Assembly: GCA_938003745.1 (NCBI GenBank)
Contig: CALKXS010000044.1
Coordinates: forward strand, 1-40,576
DNA length: 40,576 bases
Reading direction: 5' to 3'
Source of the DNA: an uncultured Algibacter sp.
Lineage (GTDB): Bacteria > Bacteroidota > Bacteroidia > Flavobacteriales > Flavobacteriaceae
Below are positions 33,730 to 40,576 of this stretch, piece by piece. Position 1 is the stretch's first letter. Every line of letters starts with the position of its first letter. Both the position numbers and the translations under genes were made by a program. Under the pieces are notes generated by a model. It made no database searches. It had not been told where the DNA came from and worked only from the letters and a program-made list of their open reading frames with translations.

Positions 33730-34572
33730 ATGAATAGCATCATTTGGCTCAAAAAGCGTAACGGCCAGTAAATTAAATGGTTGTTTTCTAAATGTAGTTA
33801 TGTAATAGCTAATTACTTTTGGTAGTACGGTTGATGAAAATGGAAGCCAAATTTATTGCCGTTTAGTTTTTTAAAGTATTTAGTGCAAATTCACTAATAT
33901 TAATTTTTTATCCAGACAGACGCGTTAGAGATAATAAAACAAAGTAAACATTGCAAAATGTAGAAAAAAACTAAGGGACTGGTAATAGATGTCGTGAATT
34001 ATGATTTGATATATCAAGTGTCTTTGCCTAGTGCAGATGGTGTTAATAAGTTTGATTTAACGATGTTAAAATCTGACGTTGCTAAACCTTTTAGAGTTAC
34101 AGAATCGACAATTCAATTAGAATGTAAGGTTAATGAAATTATCAAACTAGGAACAGAAGGTGGAGTAGGAAATTTGGTGATTTGAGAAGTCGTGAAACTT
34201 CATATTAATGATTATGTTTTAAATGGAGATGAAACTATAGATCAAAAAAAATAGATTTAGTAACACAGTAGAGGTAATAAAGATCTTTTTGAAATATCAA
34301 AGCCAATTTCTACAAAGGGAATTGGGTTGATAGTTTTCCAGATTATGTTAAAAACAGTATGATTTTTTAATAGGTAACGAATTAGGGATGTTAGATAATG
34401 TTGAAGCATTACCTAGTGAGAAAAATGTTGATTCTTTTGTAATTGGTTTGGAAGATAAATATCCAAATATTAAAACAGTAACACATTAAGGAAAAACGCA
34501 AACTAGCGTAAAACTATTTAAGTTTTGGAGATGTAGAGAGTGTTTGGAAAATATTATTAAGCTAAAAGAATA
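33730..34572 (+). pseudogene. Flavin reductase-like gene, heavily decayed
   Basis: Fragments in alternating frames rebuild an FMN-binding flavin reductase-like protein over its length: S-K-L-N-G-C-F-L, T-F-G-S-T-V-D-E-N-G-S, P-F-S-F-F-K-V-F-S-A-N, Y-P-D-R-R-V-R-D-N-K-T-K, V-V-N-Y-D-L-I-Y-Q-V-S-L and K-P-F-R-V-T-E-S. These are followed by L-E-C-K-V-N-E-I-I-K-L-G, I-D-Q-K-K-I-D-L-V, K-G-I-G, P-D-Y-V-K-N-S, G-N-E-L-G-M-L-D-N-V-E-A-L-P, and F-G-D-V-E-S-V-W-K at the end. At least eight frameshifts or stops separate them. The order matches the family, so this was one gene. It stands between the kinase and DUF3127. Confidence 0.8.
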
Positions 34573-34599
34573 GTAATAAACAGATATAAATTATATTAA

Positions 34600-34974
34600 A
34601 TGGAAGTTCAAGGAAGTATTAAAGTCGTTGGTGAAACTCAAACTTTTGGAAGTAACGGGTTTAGAAAAAGAGAAGTTGTAGTTACAACAGAAGAGCAATA
34701 TCCACAACATATTATGGTGGAGTTTGTGCAAGATAAATGTGATTTATTAAACAGTTACCAAGTAGGGCAGCAAGTTAAAATTAGTATTAACTTACGTGGA
34801 AGAGAGTGGGTAAACCCTCAAGGAGAAACAAAATATTTCAACTCTATTCAAGGATGGAGAATTGAAGCTGCTCAAACTGAAGCCGCTGTAGGAATGCCTC
34901 CAGTACCTCCAGCTGATGCTTTTGAACCAGCAACAAATTTAAAAGAGGAAGATCACGACGATTTACCCTTCTAA
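34600..34974 (+). CDS. DUF3127-family OB-fold-like protein
   Basis: A 124-residue Bacteroidetes protein of the DUF3127 family (M-E-V-Q-G-S-I-K-V-V-G-E-T-Q, then F-R-K-R-E-V-V-V-T-T-E-E). The strand pattern, the V-S-I-N-L-R-G-R-E-W segment and the acidic C-terminal tail (E-E-D-H-D-D-L-P-F) resemble single-stranded-DNA-binding proteins, whose acidic tips bind partner proteins. That resemblance is inference. It is followed by a terminator. Confidence 0.9.
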   Translation: MEVQGSIKVVGETQTFGSNGFRKREVVVTTEEQYPQHIMVEFVQDKCDLLNSYQVGQQVKISINLRGREWVNPQGETKYFNSIQGWRIEAAQTEAAVGMPPVPPADAFEPATNLKEEDHDDLPF

Positions 34975-35012
34975 AGTATATTGATTTTTGCTTTTAGCAG
35001 AAATGAATCGAG

Positions 35013-35048
35013 CAAACCTCAATATTTAGGGTAGTATTGAGGTTTGTT
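35013..35048 (+). terminator. Terminator after the DUF3127 gene
   Basis: Arms CAAACCTCAATA (35013-35024) and TATTGAGGTTTG (35035-35046), a twelve-base perfect stem, with only a mixed T-rich tail (TTAATTTT). Confidence 0.65.
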
Positions 35049-35080
35049 AATTTTAATTCTATCTTTATTTTAAAAATTAA

Positions 35081-35710
35081 ATGCATTATTTAACAGACGA
35101 TTTATGGTTCCCTGATGTATCTGAAGCTACTAGAGAAGGTATTCTTGCAGTAGGAGGAGATTTGTCTGTTAATCGTTTATTATTGGCCTATAAAAGAGGT
35201 ATCTTTCCTTGGTTCGAAATTGATGAACCTGTTTTCTGGTGGTCACCAAACCCTAGGTTTGTGTTGTTTCCAGAAAAGCTTAAGGTTTCTAAAAGCATGA
35301 AACAAGTTTTGCGTAAAACGAATTATACAGTAACAGTTAATAAGGCTTTTAAAGATGTGATTACTTTATGTTCTAAAATAAAACGTATTGGGCAAAGTGA
35401 TACTTGGATTACCAATTCTATGATTCAAGCTTATGTAAATTTGTATGAATTGGGTTGTGCTAAATCTGTTGAAGTATGGCGAGAAAATAAACTTGTAGCT
35501 GGTCTTTATGGTGTGGATTTAGGTAATGATGTCTTTTGTGGAGAAAGTATGTTTACGACTGAAAGTAACGCGAGTAAAGTTGGATTTATAACCTTTGTTC
35601 AAAACACCAATTATAAACTTATAGATTGCCAAGTGTATACCAATCATCTTGAAAGTTTGGGGGCAGAAGAAATTTCAAGGGAAAAGTTTTTGCAGTATTT
35701 TAAATCCTAA
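35081..35710 (+). CDS. aat: Leucyl/phenylalanyl-tRNA--protein transferase
   Basis: Aat adds Leu or Phe to the N-terminus of proteins with basic N-terminal residues, marking them for ClpS-ClpAP degradation. The 209-residue protein has the family signatures F-P-D-V-S-E-A, L-L-A-V-G-G-D-L-S-like at the start, G-I-F-P-W-F-E, W-W-S-P-N-P-R, and G-E-S-M-F near 167 with the following N-A-S-K-V. It ends just before the first IS relic and appears intact. Confidence 0.95.
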   Translation: MHYLTDDLWFPDVSEATREGILAVGGDLSVNRLLLAYKRGIFPWFEIDEPVFWWSPNPRFVLFPEKLKVSKSMKQVLRKTNYTVTVNKAFKDVITLCSKIKRIGQSDTWITNSMIQAYVNLYELGCAKSVEVWRENKLVAGLYGVDLGNDVFCGESMFTTESNASKVGFITFVQNTNYKLIDCQVYTNHLESLGAEEISREKFLQYFKS

Positions 35711-35742
35711 ACTTTTGTATTTTTCTTTTAAATCAAAAAAAA

Positions 35743-36071
35743 TTAGAGGTCAGTATTTAACTTTAGATCTTTAAAGTCAATAAATATAGAGATATTATGA
35801 ATATTCTTAAAAGGACAAAACCTTCTAGAGTTTGCAGATAGCTTTAAAAGTAATGAAGATTACAAGCAATACTTGACAGCTATTAAATGGAAAGAGTACA
35901 GGCCAATTGCAAAAGCTTATAATATCACTCAAATTGAAAGTAATGGGAAATGAATTTTGTTTTAGAATTAATCGTTCACAAAGCAATAATGTTTAATAAT
36001 CTAATAAAAATGGTCGAAAAAAACAAGGTTAGTCAGAAACAAATTATATGCAACTAACTACTGACCTCTAA
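35743..36071 (+). mobile_element. Miniature IS1595-type element with intact terminal inverted repeats
   Basis: TTAGAGGTCAGTA (35743-35755) and its exact inverse TACTGACCTCTAA (36059-36071) bound 329 bases. Inside, from about 35796, is a frameshifted N-terminus of an IS1595-family transposase (N-L-L-E-F-A-D-S-F-K, Y-L-T-A-I-K-W-K-E-Y) that stops after about 45 residues. A short basic tail with K-N-G-R-K-K-Q-G follows at about 36010. The central catalytic region is deleted. No clean target duplication can be confirmed because both flanks are A/T runs. It may have moved in trans if a related transposase is elsewhere. Confidence 0.6.
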
Positions 36072-37114
36072 AAATTTAACTAATTTTGTTTGATAACATA
36101 GCATGTTATAGTATTCTCTCATTTTATAAGTTTTACTTCTAATAGAATAATGAAATTAAGAAATAGAGTAATCCTTAGCGATAAAATAGCCGAGTTCTCT
36201 ATCATTCGAAGATTAAAATATAAAGCCCAAGACATAATAAAACCTAGTCTAGATTCTAAAAATCTTTGTTTAGTAAACGAGAAAAAAAGTCGTTATTCTT
36301 TGTGATATTATTTTTTATTGTTTTTGGTTCCGTTTACTTAATAATTGAAGTTGGTTATTTATAAGTAATTGTTCAATAAGTATAAGTTGTCTTTTTTTAT
36401 CTTTAAGATAGCTGAAGTAAATCTAAGTAGATTGCTTTTTACAGTCAAATTAAAAGCTTCTAAACGATGTTCTAAGTTTTTTCTTAAGTTATTTACCAGC
36501 CAATTTGAGTGGAAACTCTAATATCTGTTTCAGGTTTTTTAGTTTCGTATAAACTTAGTAAGTTTTCAGTAGTACTTGTTATACAATTTTAATTTTGAAT
36601 TTACTGGGATAATGTTTATCTCTTATTATACCAAAAAAAGATTACATTATTGATATCAGAGGATTTAGGTTTTTTACTTCTAGAATACTCAAAATCAATT
36701 AGTAGTTTATCAAAAGATCTTATAAAATCCCTGATTTACATAAAAAAGGCAACTATACTTTTCAAAGTGATATAGCCTAGAAGTTAGGAAGAACTGAAAA
36801 AAACTGTTTGAGGTTGGTTACAAAAGTATTCCCAAGTTGCTTTTTCAGGTTTAACAACTATTAAAAGCGGAGGCAATAACACTAAAGTTTTTATAACAGA
36901 AAAGCTAACCGATTCAACTACCACAATCACTTTCTATATTGAGTTAAAACTATTGATAGCACAAGAATTAGAATAAATTTTCACTTATATTTTGCACTCT
37001 ACGCTCATTGTAGACATAAATCCAAATTGAAAGTGGCTCGAAAGTCACATTATAAGAAAGATTCAAGAGCTTGAAGATTCATTTAAACAAATTAAATCTA
37101 GCCTAGGTAAAGAT
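36072..37114. other. Decayed, gene-poor interval between IS relics
   Basis: About 1 kb with no intact gene. A 51-codon frame on the plus strand (36150-36305) and a 44-codon frame on the minus strand (36359-36493; N-N-L-R-K-N-L-E-H-R-L-E-A-F with a helical pattern) look protein-like but match nothing I can name. The right half (about 36830-37114) carries fragments such as K-L-T-D-S-T-T-T-I-T-F-Y-I-E-L-K-L-L that might be the front of the IS630 transposase whose end is clear at 37115. Confidence 0.4.
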
Positions 37115-37322
37115 ACAATATATTCCTATATATTGCCCAAAACTCAACCCTGCTGAAAAGATCTAGCAATGGATGAAAAAAAATATTGTAATGAAAATAT
37201 ATGATAATTTAGAGGTATTGGAACAAAAAATAGAGCAACTCATTGAAAACATGGAAGGTGAGATTGTTAAATTTATAACAGCTTACCAATTTTATCTAAA
37301 TGCCTATTACAGTATTTTTAAA
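37115..37322 (+). pseudogene. IS630-family transposase, C-terminal end
   Basis: The DDE signature end of IS630/Tc1-type transposases is readable: I-Y-C-P-K-L-N-P-A-E-K-I, then TAG in place of the usual Trp codon, then Q-W-M-K-K-N-I. A helix with E-V-L-E-Q-K-I-E-Q-L-I-E-N-M and a terminal F-Y-L-N-A-Y-Y-S-I-F follow. The catalytic Glu is in the N-P-A-E motif. The rest of the gene upstream is decayed. Its last bases overlap the start of the IS5 relic, so one element is cut by the other. Confidence 0.75.
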
Positions 37323-37860
37323 GTCTAAATATAAATCGAGTTTAGATTTCTCCAGAAGCGACTTAGATAGCAGTCATACCAATGTTTTGCGTGCTGTAGA
37401 ACAGTGGAGTGTCAAAGAAATAAAAGCGAAAAACTATCATGCATTGTACCTTACAGATAGACAGGGATTGCCTATTGCTATGTCAGAGCCTATAAGTGGG
37501 AATCACAATGATTTGTTTGAAATAGAGGTGTATTTTGAAGAAGTAAAGGCTACCTTAAATGATGCTGAAATAGCTATTGATGGATTGTTTTAAGTTTTGA
37601 TTCTAAAGAGTTAAGAAATAAATGTAAATTTAAAGAGATTATAGCAAATTTTGCTATAAATAAACGCAATAGCAGTAAGGGCCAAGACTACTATTTTGAT
37701 GAAGAATTGTACAAAGAGCGTTATAGTTATAGTATTAAAAGAACAAATGCTTGGATGGATAGCTATAGAAGCTTGTTTAACCGATTTGATATTACATTAA
37801 CTAGTTGGGTAGGATTTAACCATATTGCTTTTATCGTGATAGCTCTCAAAAAGTTTAAAT
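37300..37860 (+). pseudogene. IS5-family transposase remnant
   Basis: Two frames give consecutive parts of an IS5-group DDE transposase: S-L-D-F-S-R-S-D-L-D-S-S-H-T, A-L-Y-L-T-D-R-Q-G-L-P-I-A-M-S and G-N-H-N-D-L, then (one frameshift near 37592) F-D-S-K-E-L-R-N-K, N-K-R-N-S-S-K and Y-K-E-R-Y-S-Y-S-I-K-R-T-N-A-W-M-D-S-Y-R-S-L. The catalytic Glu expected in Y-S-V-E-R-T-N-A-W is Lys here. The N-terminal part is missing. The element is dead. Confidence 0.8.
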
Positions 37861-38047
37861 TACTTCTATGTTTAGCTCCAAAAGTGTGCTTATTAGAATA
37901 GAAAACTTATCACTTCACTTTAGACACTTATCTGCAAATGATCAATGAATATATTGCATGAAATGATATGAAAATAATATGGTAAATTGTAATAATTATT
38001 TTCCTTTTACAAAACTATTGGGCTTAACGGGTAAAATGCTTTTTACA

Positions 38048-38083
38048 AAAAATGCCGAACTATTAGAATAGTTCGGCATTTAT
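38048..38083 (-). terminator. Strong terminator of the 38113 lipoprotein gene
   Basis: Fifteen-base perfect arms AAATGCCGAACTATT (38050-38064) and AATAGTTCGGCATTT (38067-38081) with a two-base loop centre, and a T-run on the minus strand. The 37861-38047 stretch between it and the IS5 relic holds nothing I recognise. Confidence 0.85.
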
Positions 38084-38112
38084 CAACTAATAAGTTTTAT
38101 TTACAGTAATAT

Positions 38113-39447
38113 TTAATTATTTGTTGGATCACCATATTGTTGACCAATTGCACTTCTAAATGGTTGAGAAATTACAGGACAGTTGATAATAGCTCCTGTT
38201 GCAGTTAACAAATTTGATAAAGAATTTGATGCTGGATATTGGTTCAAATTACCTCTAAAAGGTCTTAGGATACCTTCTTCCAATAATTCATTTATTTGTT
38301 CGAAGCTTTTTAGGATAACACGCTCATCCTCAGGAACTGTAAATTCTGTTATATGAGCATCCCACATTGGTGCATAATTAGGATCTCTTGGATCAATAGG
38401 GAATGTATTTGTTGGATCCATTGTTTGTCTGTTACTCAAAGAAGCTGTATTTAGTCCTTGAAATAATCCATCACCAGTGTCTCCTCTACCGTTTACTGTA
38501 GGACTAAAAGGTAACATAGAACCTCCAGGGAAGTTTCCAAATGTTGGAAGATTTGCTAATCTTGGAGCAAATACACCTAATTCGATAGTTGAAGGTCCTG
38601 GAGCAGAAGTATCAGTTACGATATGGAAATAATAAGGTCTACCATTTTGCCAACCATCTAATAATTGTAATACTACTGCGGCTCCATCTCTATCTAAATT
38701 TGGATTACTTTGATTGTCTTCTTGTTGTGAAGATGTTCCATTTCCGTGTGGAATTCTATCGTGTAAACCTGTACTATTTGCTACTGCTTGGGCATTAATA
38801 ACTATATCTGTTCCTGGTAATACAACATAAGAAGACCAGTTCTCATCTGCGATCGCTCCAGGATTAACTTCAGCTGGAGGAAATCCCAATAATAATCCAT
38901 CAGGCGAAAGCCCTCCAGCTACTAAACTTCTTGCAGGAGAAAAATCTACTGTTCCCTCGAAAACAAGTCTACCATCAACACTCCAAGTAGAATTTTGCTC
39001 ACCACCAGAACCAATTGAATTTGCCATTCTAGGTGCGTAGATTACTCCTAATAACCTTGCTAGTTCTCTATTAGAAGCTTCGGTAATTATATAATACAGT
39101 TCTCTTGGTGTTCCGTCAACCATTTCCCAGCCTTGAAACATTGGAAGTCTTACAGTAGGACCCTCTGGGGCAACACTTCTGTCCATAGTGTAATCTAGAC
39201 CCAATACACTTGGAAAAAACACATTTGCTTCTTCTGGATAATCTACTGCTGGATTATCAGCATTAAATGGAGCTCCTCCATCAGTAGAAATACTGGTCAA
39301 TAATAAATCGGCTGCGTTTGCAATCATCTTATTTACATCGGCTCCATCTTGACCGTCAACCCCATCTCGACCGTCGTCACCTTCGCAACTTACGAAAAAT
39401 AAACCTAATGACAACATTGTCACAAATACTAAATTGAACTTTTTCAT
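38113..39447 (-). CDS. Secreted lipoprotein with collagen-like tract and internal repeat
   Basis: A 444-residue protein with no family I can name. A signal segment ends F-F-V-S-C (Cys21). It is followed at once by a collagen-like tract, G-D-D-G-R-D-G-V-D-G-Q-D-G, at 23-35. Two segments repeat: about 97-144 (P-M-F-Q-G-W-E...Y-Y-I-I-T-E-A-S...L-G-V-I-Y-A-P-R-M-A-N) and about 255-300 (L-L-D-G-W-Q-N...Y-Y-F-H-I-V-T-D-T-S...L-G-V-F-A-P-R-L-A-N). The two domains may bind the same ligand. It is intact with its own terminator and stands alone amid IS relics. Confidence 0.85.
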   Translation of the reverse strand: MKKFNLVFVTMLSLGLFFVSCEGDDGRDGVDGQDGADVNKMIANAADLLLTSISTDGGAPFNADNPAVDYPEEANVFFPSVLGLDYTMDRSVAPEGPTVRLPMFQGWEMVDGTPRELYYIITEASNRELARLLGVIYAPRMANSIGSGGEQNSTWSVDGRLVFEGTVDFSPARSLVAGGLSPDGLLLGFPPAEVNPGAIADENWSSYVVLPGTDIVINAQAVANSTGLHDRIPHGNGTSSQQEDNQSNPNLDRDGAAVVLQLLDGWQNGRPYYFHIVTDTSAPGPSTIELGVFAPRLANLPTFGNFPGGSMLPFSPTVNGRGDTGDGLFQGLNTASLSNRQTMDPTNTFPIDPRDPNYAPMWDAHITEFTVPEDERVILKSFEQINELLEEGILRPFRGNLNQYPASNSLSNLLTATGAIINCPVISQPFRSAIGQQYGDPTNN

Positions 39448-39711
39448 TTTTATTTCTTTTATTTGATTAGTTAATATTTCAATTGTTAATGTACTATACG
39501 TATAATTTGTTTGCTCTAGAGTGTTTGAAAATTTCCCGAAGATTTAGACATGTTGCTTAGGGTTAACTTACAAAAAAAATAAAATAAAATAACTTAGTAT
39601 TGATAATCAGTTAGTTGCATTTTTTTTAACAAAAAAATAGCATTAATTTGTATCTATGTTCGCAAACAGTACCAAGTCGAGTTAATTTTAGTTTATTATA
39701 TTGAATTTAAG

Positions 39712-40407
39712 ATGGCTATGTGTGAATATATTTTCTTTAGGAGTCCATTTTACAGATAAAAAGAGTTTTCGACAGCATTTTAAGGAACAACGAGATAAAC
39801 AAGATATTATTTGTAAGCGCTGTCTGGTCATAGATCATTATTGGTAGTCACCAATGCAAACCTTGTAATTCCAGAATATCCTTGCGCAGTGGTACGATTA
39901 TGGAAAGTTAAAAAGTTGTCTTTTATGACTTGGTGTAAAACGATATTTCTTTTGAGTACCGCAAATTAAAGGTTTTCATAAAAAGAGATATAACGCCAAC
40001 TAGGTTTAAAACGCTACGAGCTTATATGGGCTTATGGTTTACAAACTTCGCAAAGCAATAGGGCAGCGTAATGCTAGATACACCTTAGAAGGAATGATAG
40101 AAATGGATGAGGGTTATTTTACCGTAGAAGCGTAAGAGCAAGCTTATAAGACTCAGAAAGCTGACCGAGGAGTAAAACTAAATCTAATGTCATGATAATG
40201 GCTGAAAGTACTGCTGTGGAAGATATTGATGCAGGAAAAGTAGGAAGGCAATATAGGTGTTTTAAGGTCAAAGTCTTAACAAATCATAAAGCCGATCAAA
40301 CTGATGATATTTTTTTCTTAGTACATGACAAAAAAACAACCTATTTATTTTCAATACGCCAAGCGTCAGATTCATGGTTTAAAACATTGATTTTCTTCAT
40401 TAGATAA
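39712..40407 (+). pseudogene. IS1595/ISXO2-family transposase, decayed
   Basis: Alternating frames rebuild the family: S-L-G-V-H-F-T-D-K-K-S-F-R-Q-H-F-K-E-Q-R-D and I-I-C-K-R-C (N-terminal zinc ribbon), Q-C-K-P-C-N-S-R-I-S-L-R-S-G-T-I-M-E-S, L-S-F-M-T-W-C-K, L-R-K-A-I-G-Q-R-N-A-R-Y-T-L, E-M-D-E-G-Y-F (first catalytic Asp region) and V-M-I-M-A-E-S-T. Several frameshifts and stops intervene, and the final part diverges from the family. This lineage differs from the relics at 1 and 35743. The 264 bases before it (39448-39711) hold only A/T-rich sequence. Confidence 0.75.
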
Positions 40408-40429
40408 ATAATTCTGACTTATATCTCAA

Positions 40430-40576
40430 ATGAATAAAACCAATGTTATCACTAAAAATAGTGAATTAACTCGTGTCCTTAACACTCATTTACAAGGAAA
40501 AATAAATTTAGCGCGATTAAAACTGATTTCACATTTTGTAATCGCCCTATGCAAAGTACAAACAGTTACTTTTGAA
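40430..40576 (+). CDS. IS4-family transposase, N-terminal part (runs off the window)
   Basis: From the ATG at 40430 the frame is open to the window end (49 residues). It has the wording of a Bacteroidetes IS4-type transposase start: L-N-T-H-L-Q-G-K-I-N-L-A-R-L-K-L-I-S-H-F, then A-L-C-K-V-Q-T-V. Whether the rest is intact cannot be seen. Confidence 0.7.
   Translation, partial: MNKTNVITKNSELTRVLNTHLQGKINLARLKLISHFVIALCKVQTVTFE

Noticed and set aside
36150-36305. 51-codon plus-strand frame between IS relics
   Set aside because: Protein-like composition, but no family, no clear start signal, and its surroundings are decayed; recorded only inside the gap entry.
38589-38798. Antisense frame within the 38113 lipoprotein gene
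   Set aside because: Shadow of the intact minus-strand gene with a low-complexity product.
39670-40480. Possible inverted repeat CGAGTTAATT around the right-hand IS1595 relic
   Set aside because: The right arm lies in coding sequence of the IS4-type gene and the match is only ten A/T-rich bases, so it is likely chance.

Overview
This is an AT-rich chromosomal segment from a member of the Flavobacteriaceae (Bacteroidetes). The evidence is family content: DUF2480, DUF3078, DUF3127 and DUF4301 proteins, SusC-style TonB receptors with a carboxypeptidase-regulatory-like N-terminal domain, a PcrB-type prenylglyceryl phosphate synthase, and a SUF operon in flavobacterial order. Promoters of the Bacteroidetes type (TTG, 19 bases, TAnnTTTG) are also visible. 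The layout suggests a marine-type flavobacterium, but the genus cannot be read from the sequence.

Layout. 1-640: an IS1595-family fragment, a CT/AT microsatellite and a 5' remnant of a brnQ-like transporter gene. 640-3109: an alpha/beta hydrolase, two tandem small zinc-ribbon paralogues, and thiL on the other strand. 3860-12251: a SUF iron-sulfur operon (sufA, sufB, lipoprotein, sufC, sufD, sufS, META-domain lipoprotein, sufE, sufT-like, a dead lipoprotein gene, DUF2480). A separately promoted DUF3078 outer-membrane protein follows. 13395-16811: hflX (minus), an endonuclease/exonuclease/phosphatase-family protein and an aldo/keto reductase. 17031-20809: a TonB receptor translationally coupled to a beta-propeller phytase, a phytate-phosphorus acquisition pair. 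20940-21607: two tandem unknown 90-residue paralogues. 21927-27862: ahcY (minus), then a tightly packed run with TAATG overlaps (4'-phosphopantetheinyl transferase, prenylglyceryl phosphate synthase, PnuC-family transporter, a broken NadR-like kinase, DUF4301, ArfB). 27879-30350: a consensus promoter, a TPP riboswitch, a terminator-like hairpin and a thiamine-type TonB receptor. 30416-35710: a Rieske-like lipoprotein, greA with two terminator hairpins in its leader, a HIT protein, a frameshifted small membrane protein, a histidine kinase, a dead flavin reductase gene, DUF3127 and aat. 35743-40576: an insertion-sequence graveyard (IS1595 miniature derivative, IS630, IS5, IS1595, and the start of an IS4-type gene) around one intact lipoprotein with a short collagen-like tract.

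How the genes work together. The SUF genes form one iron-sulfur cluster assembly and transfer operon. The riboswitch ties the 28.2-kb receptor to thiamine, and thiL is also in the window; the PnuC-family transporter and broken kinase just upstream may be a thiamine or nicotinamide riboside salvage pair. The phytase and its receptor suggest phosphate scavenging.

The least explained features are three families of folded intergenic repeats, the double-terminator greA leader, the doubly damaged NadR-like kinase inside an otherwise coupled operon, the duplicated 90-residue genes with duplicated control regions, and the lone lipoprotein among dead transposons. I see no CRISPR array, rRNA, tRNA or convincing defence system.
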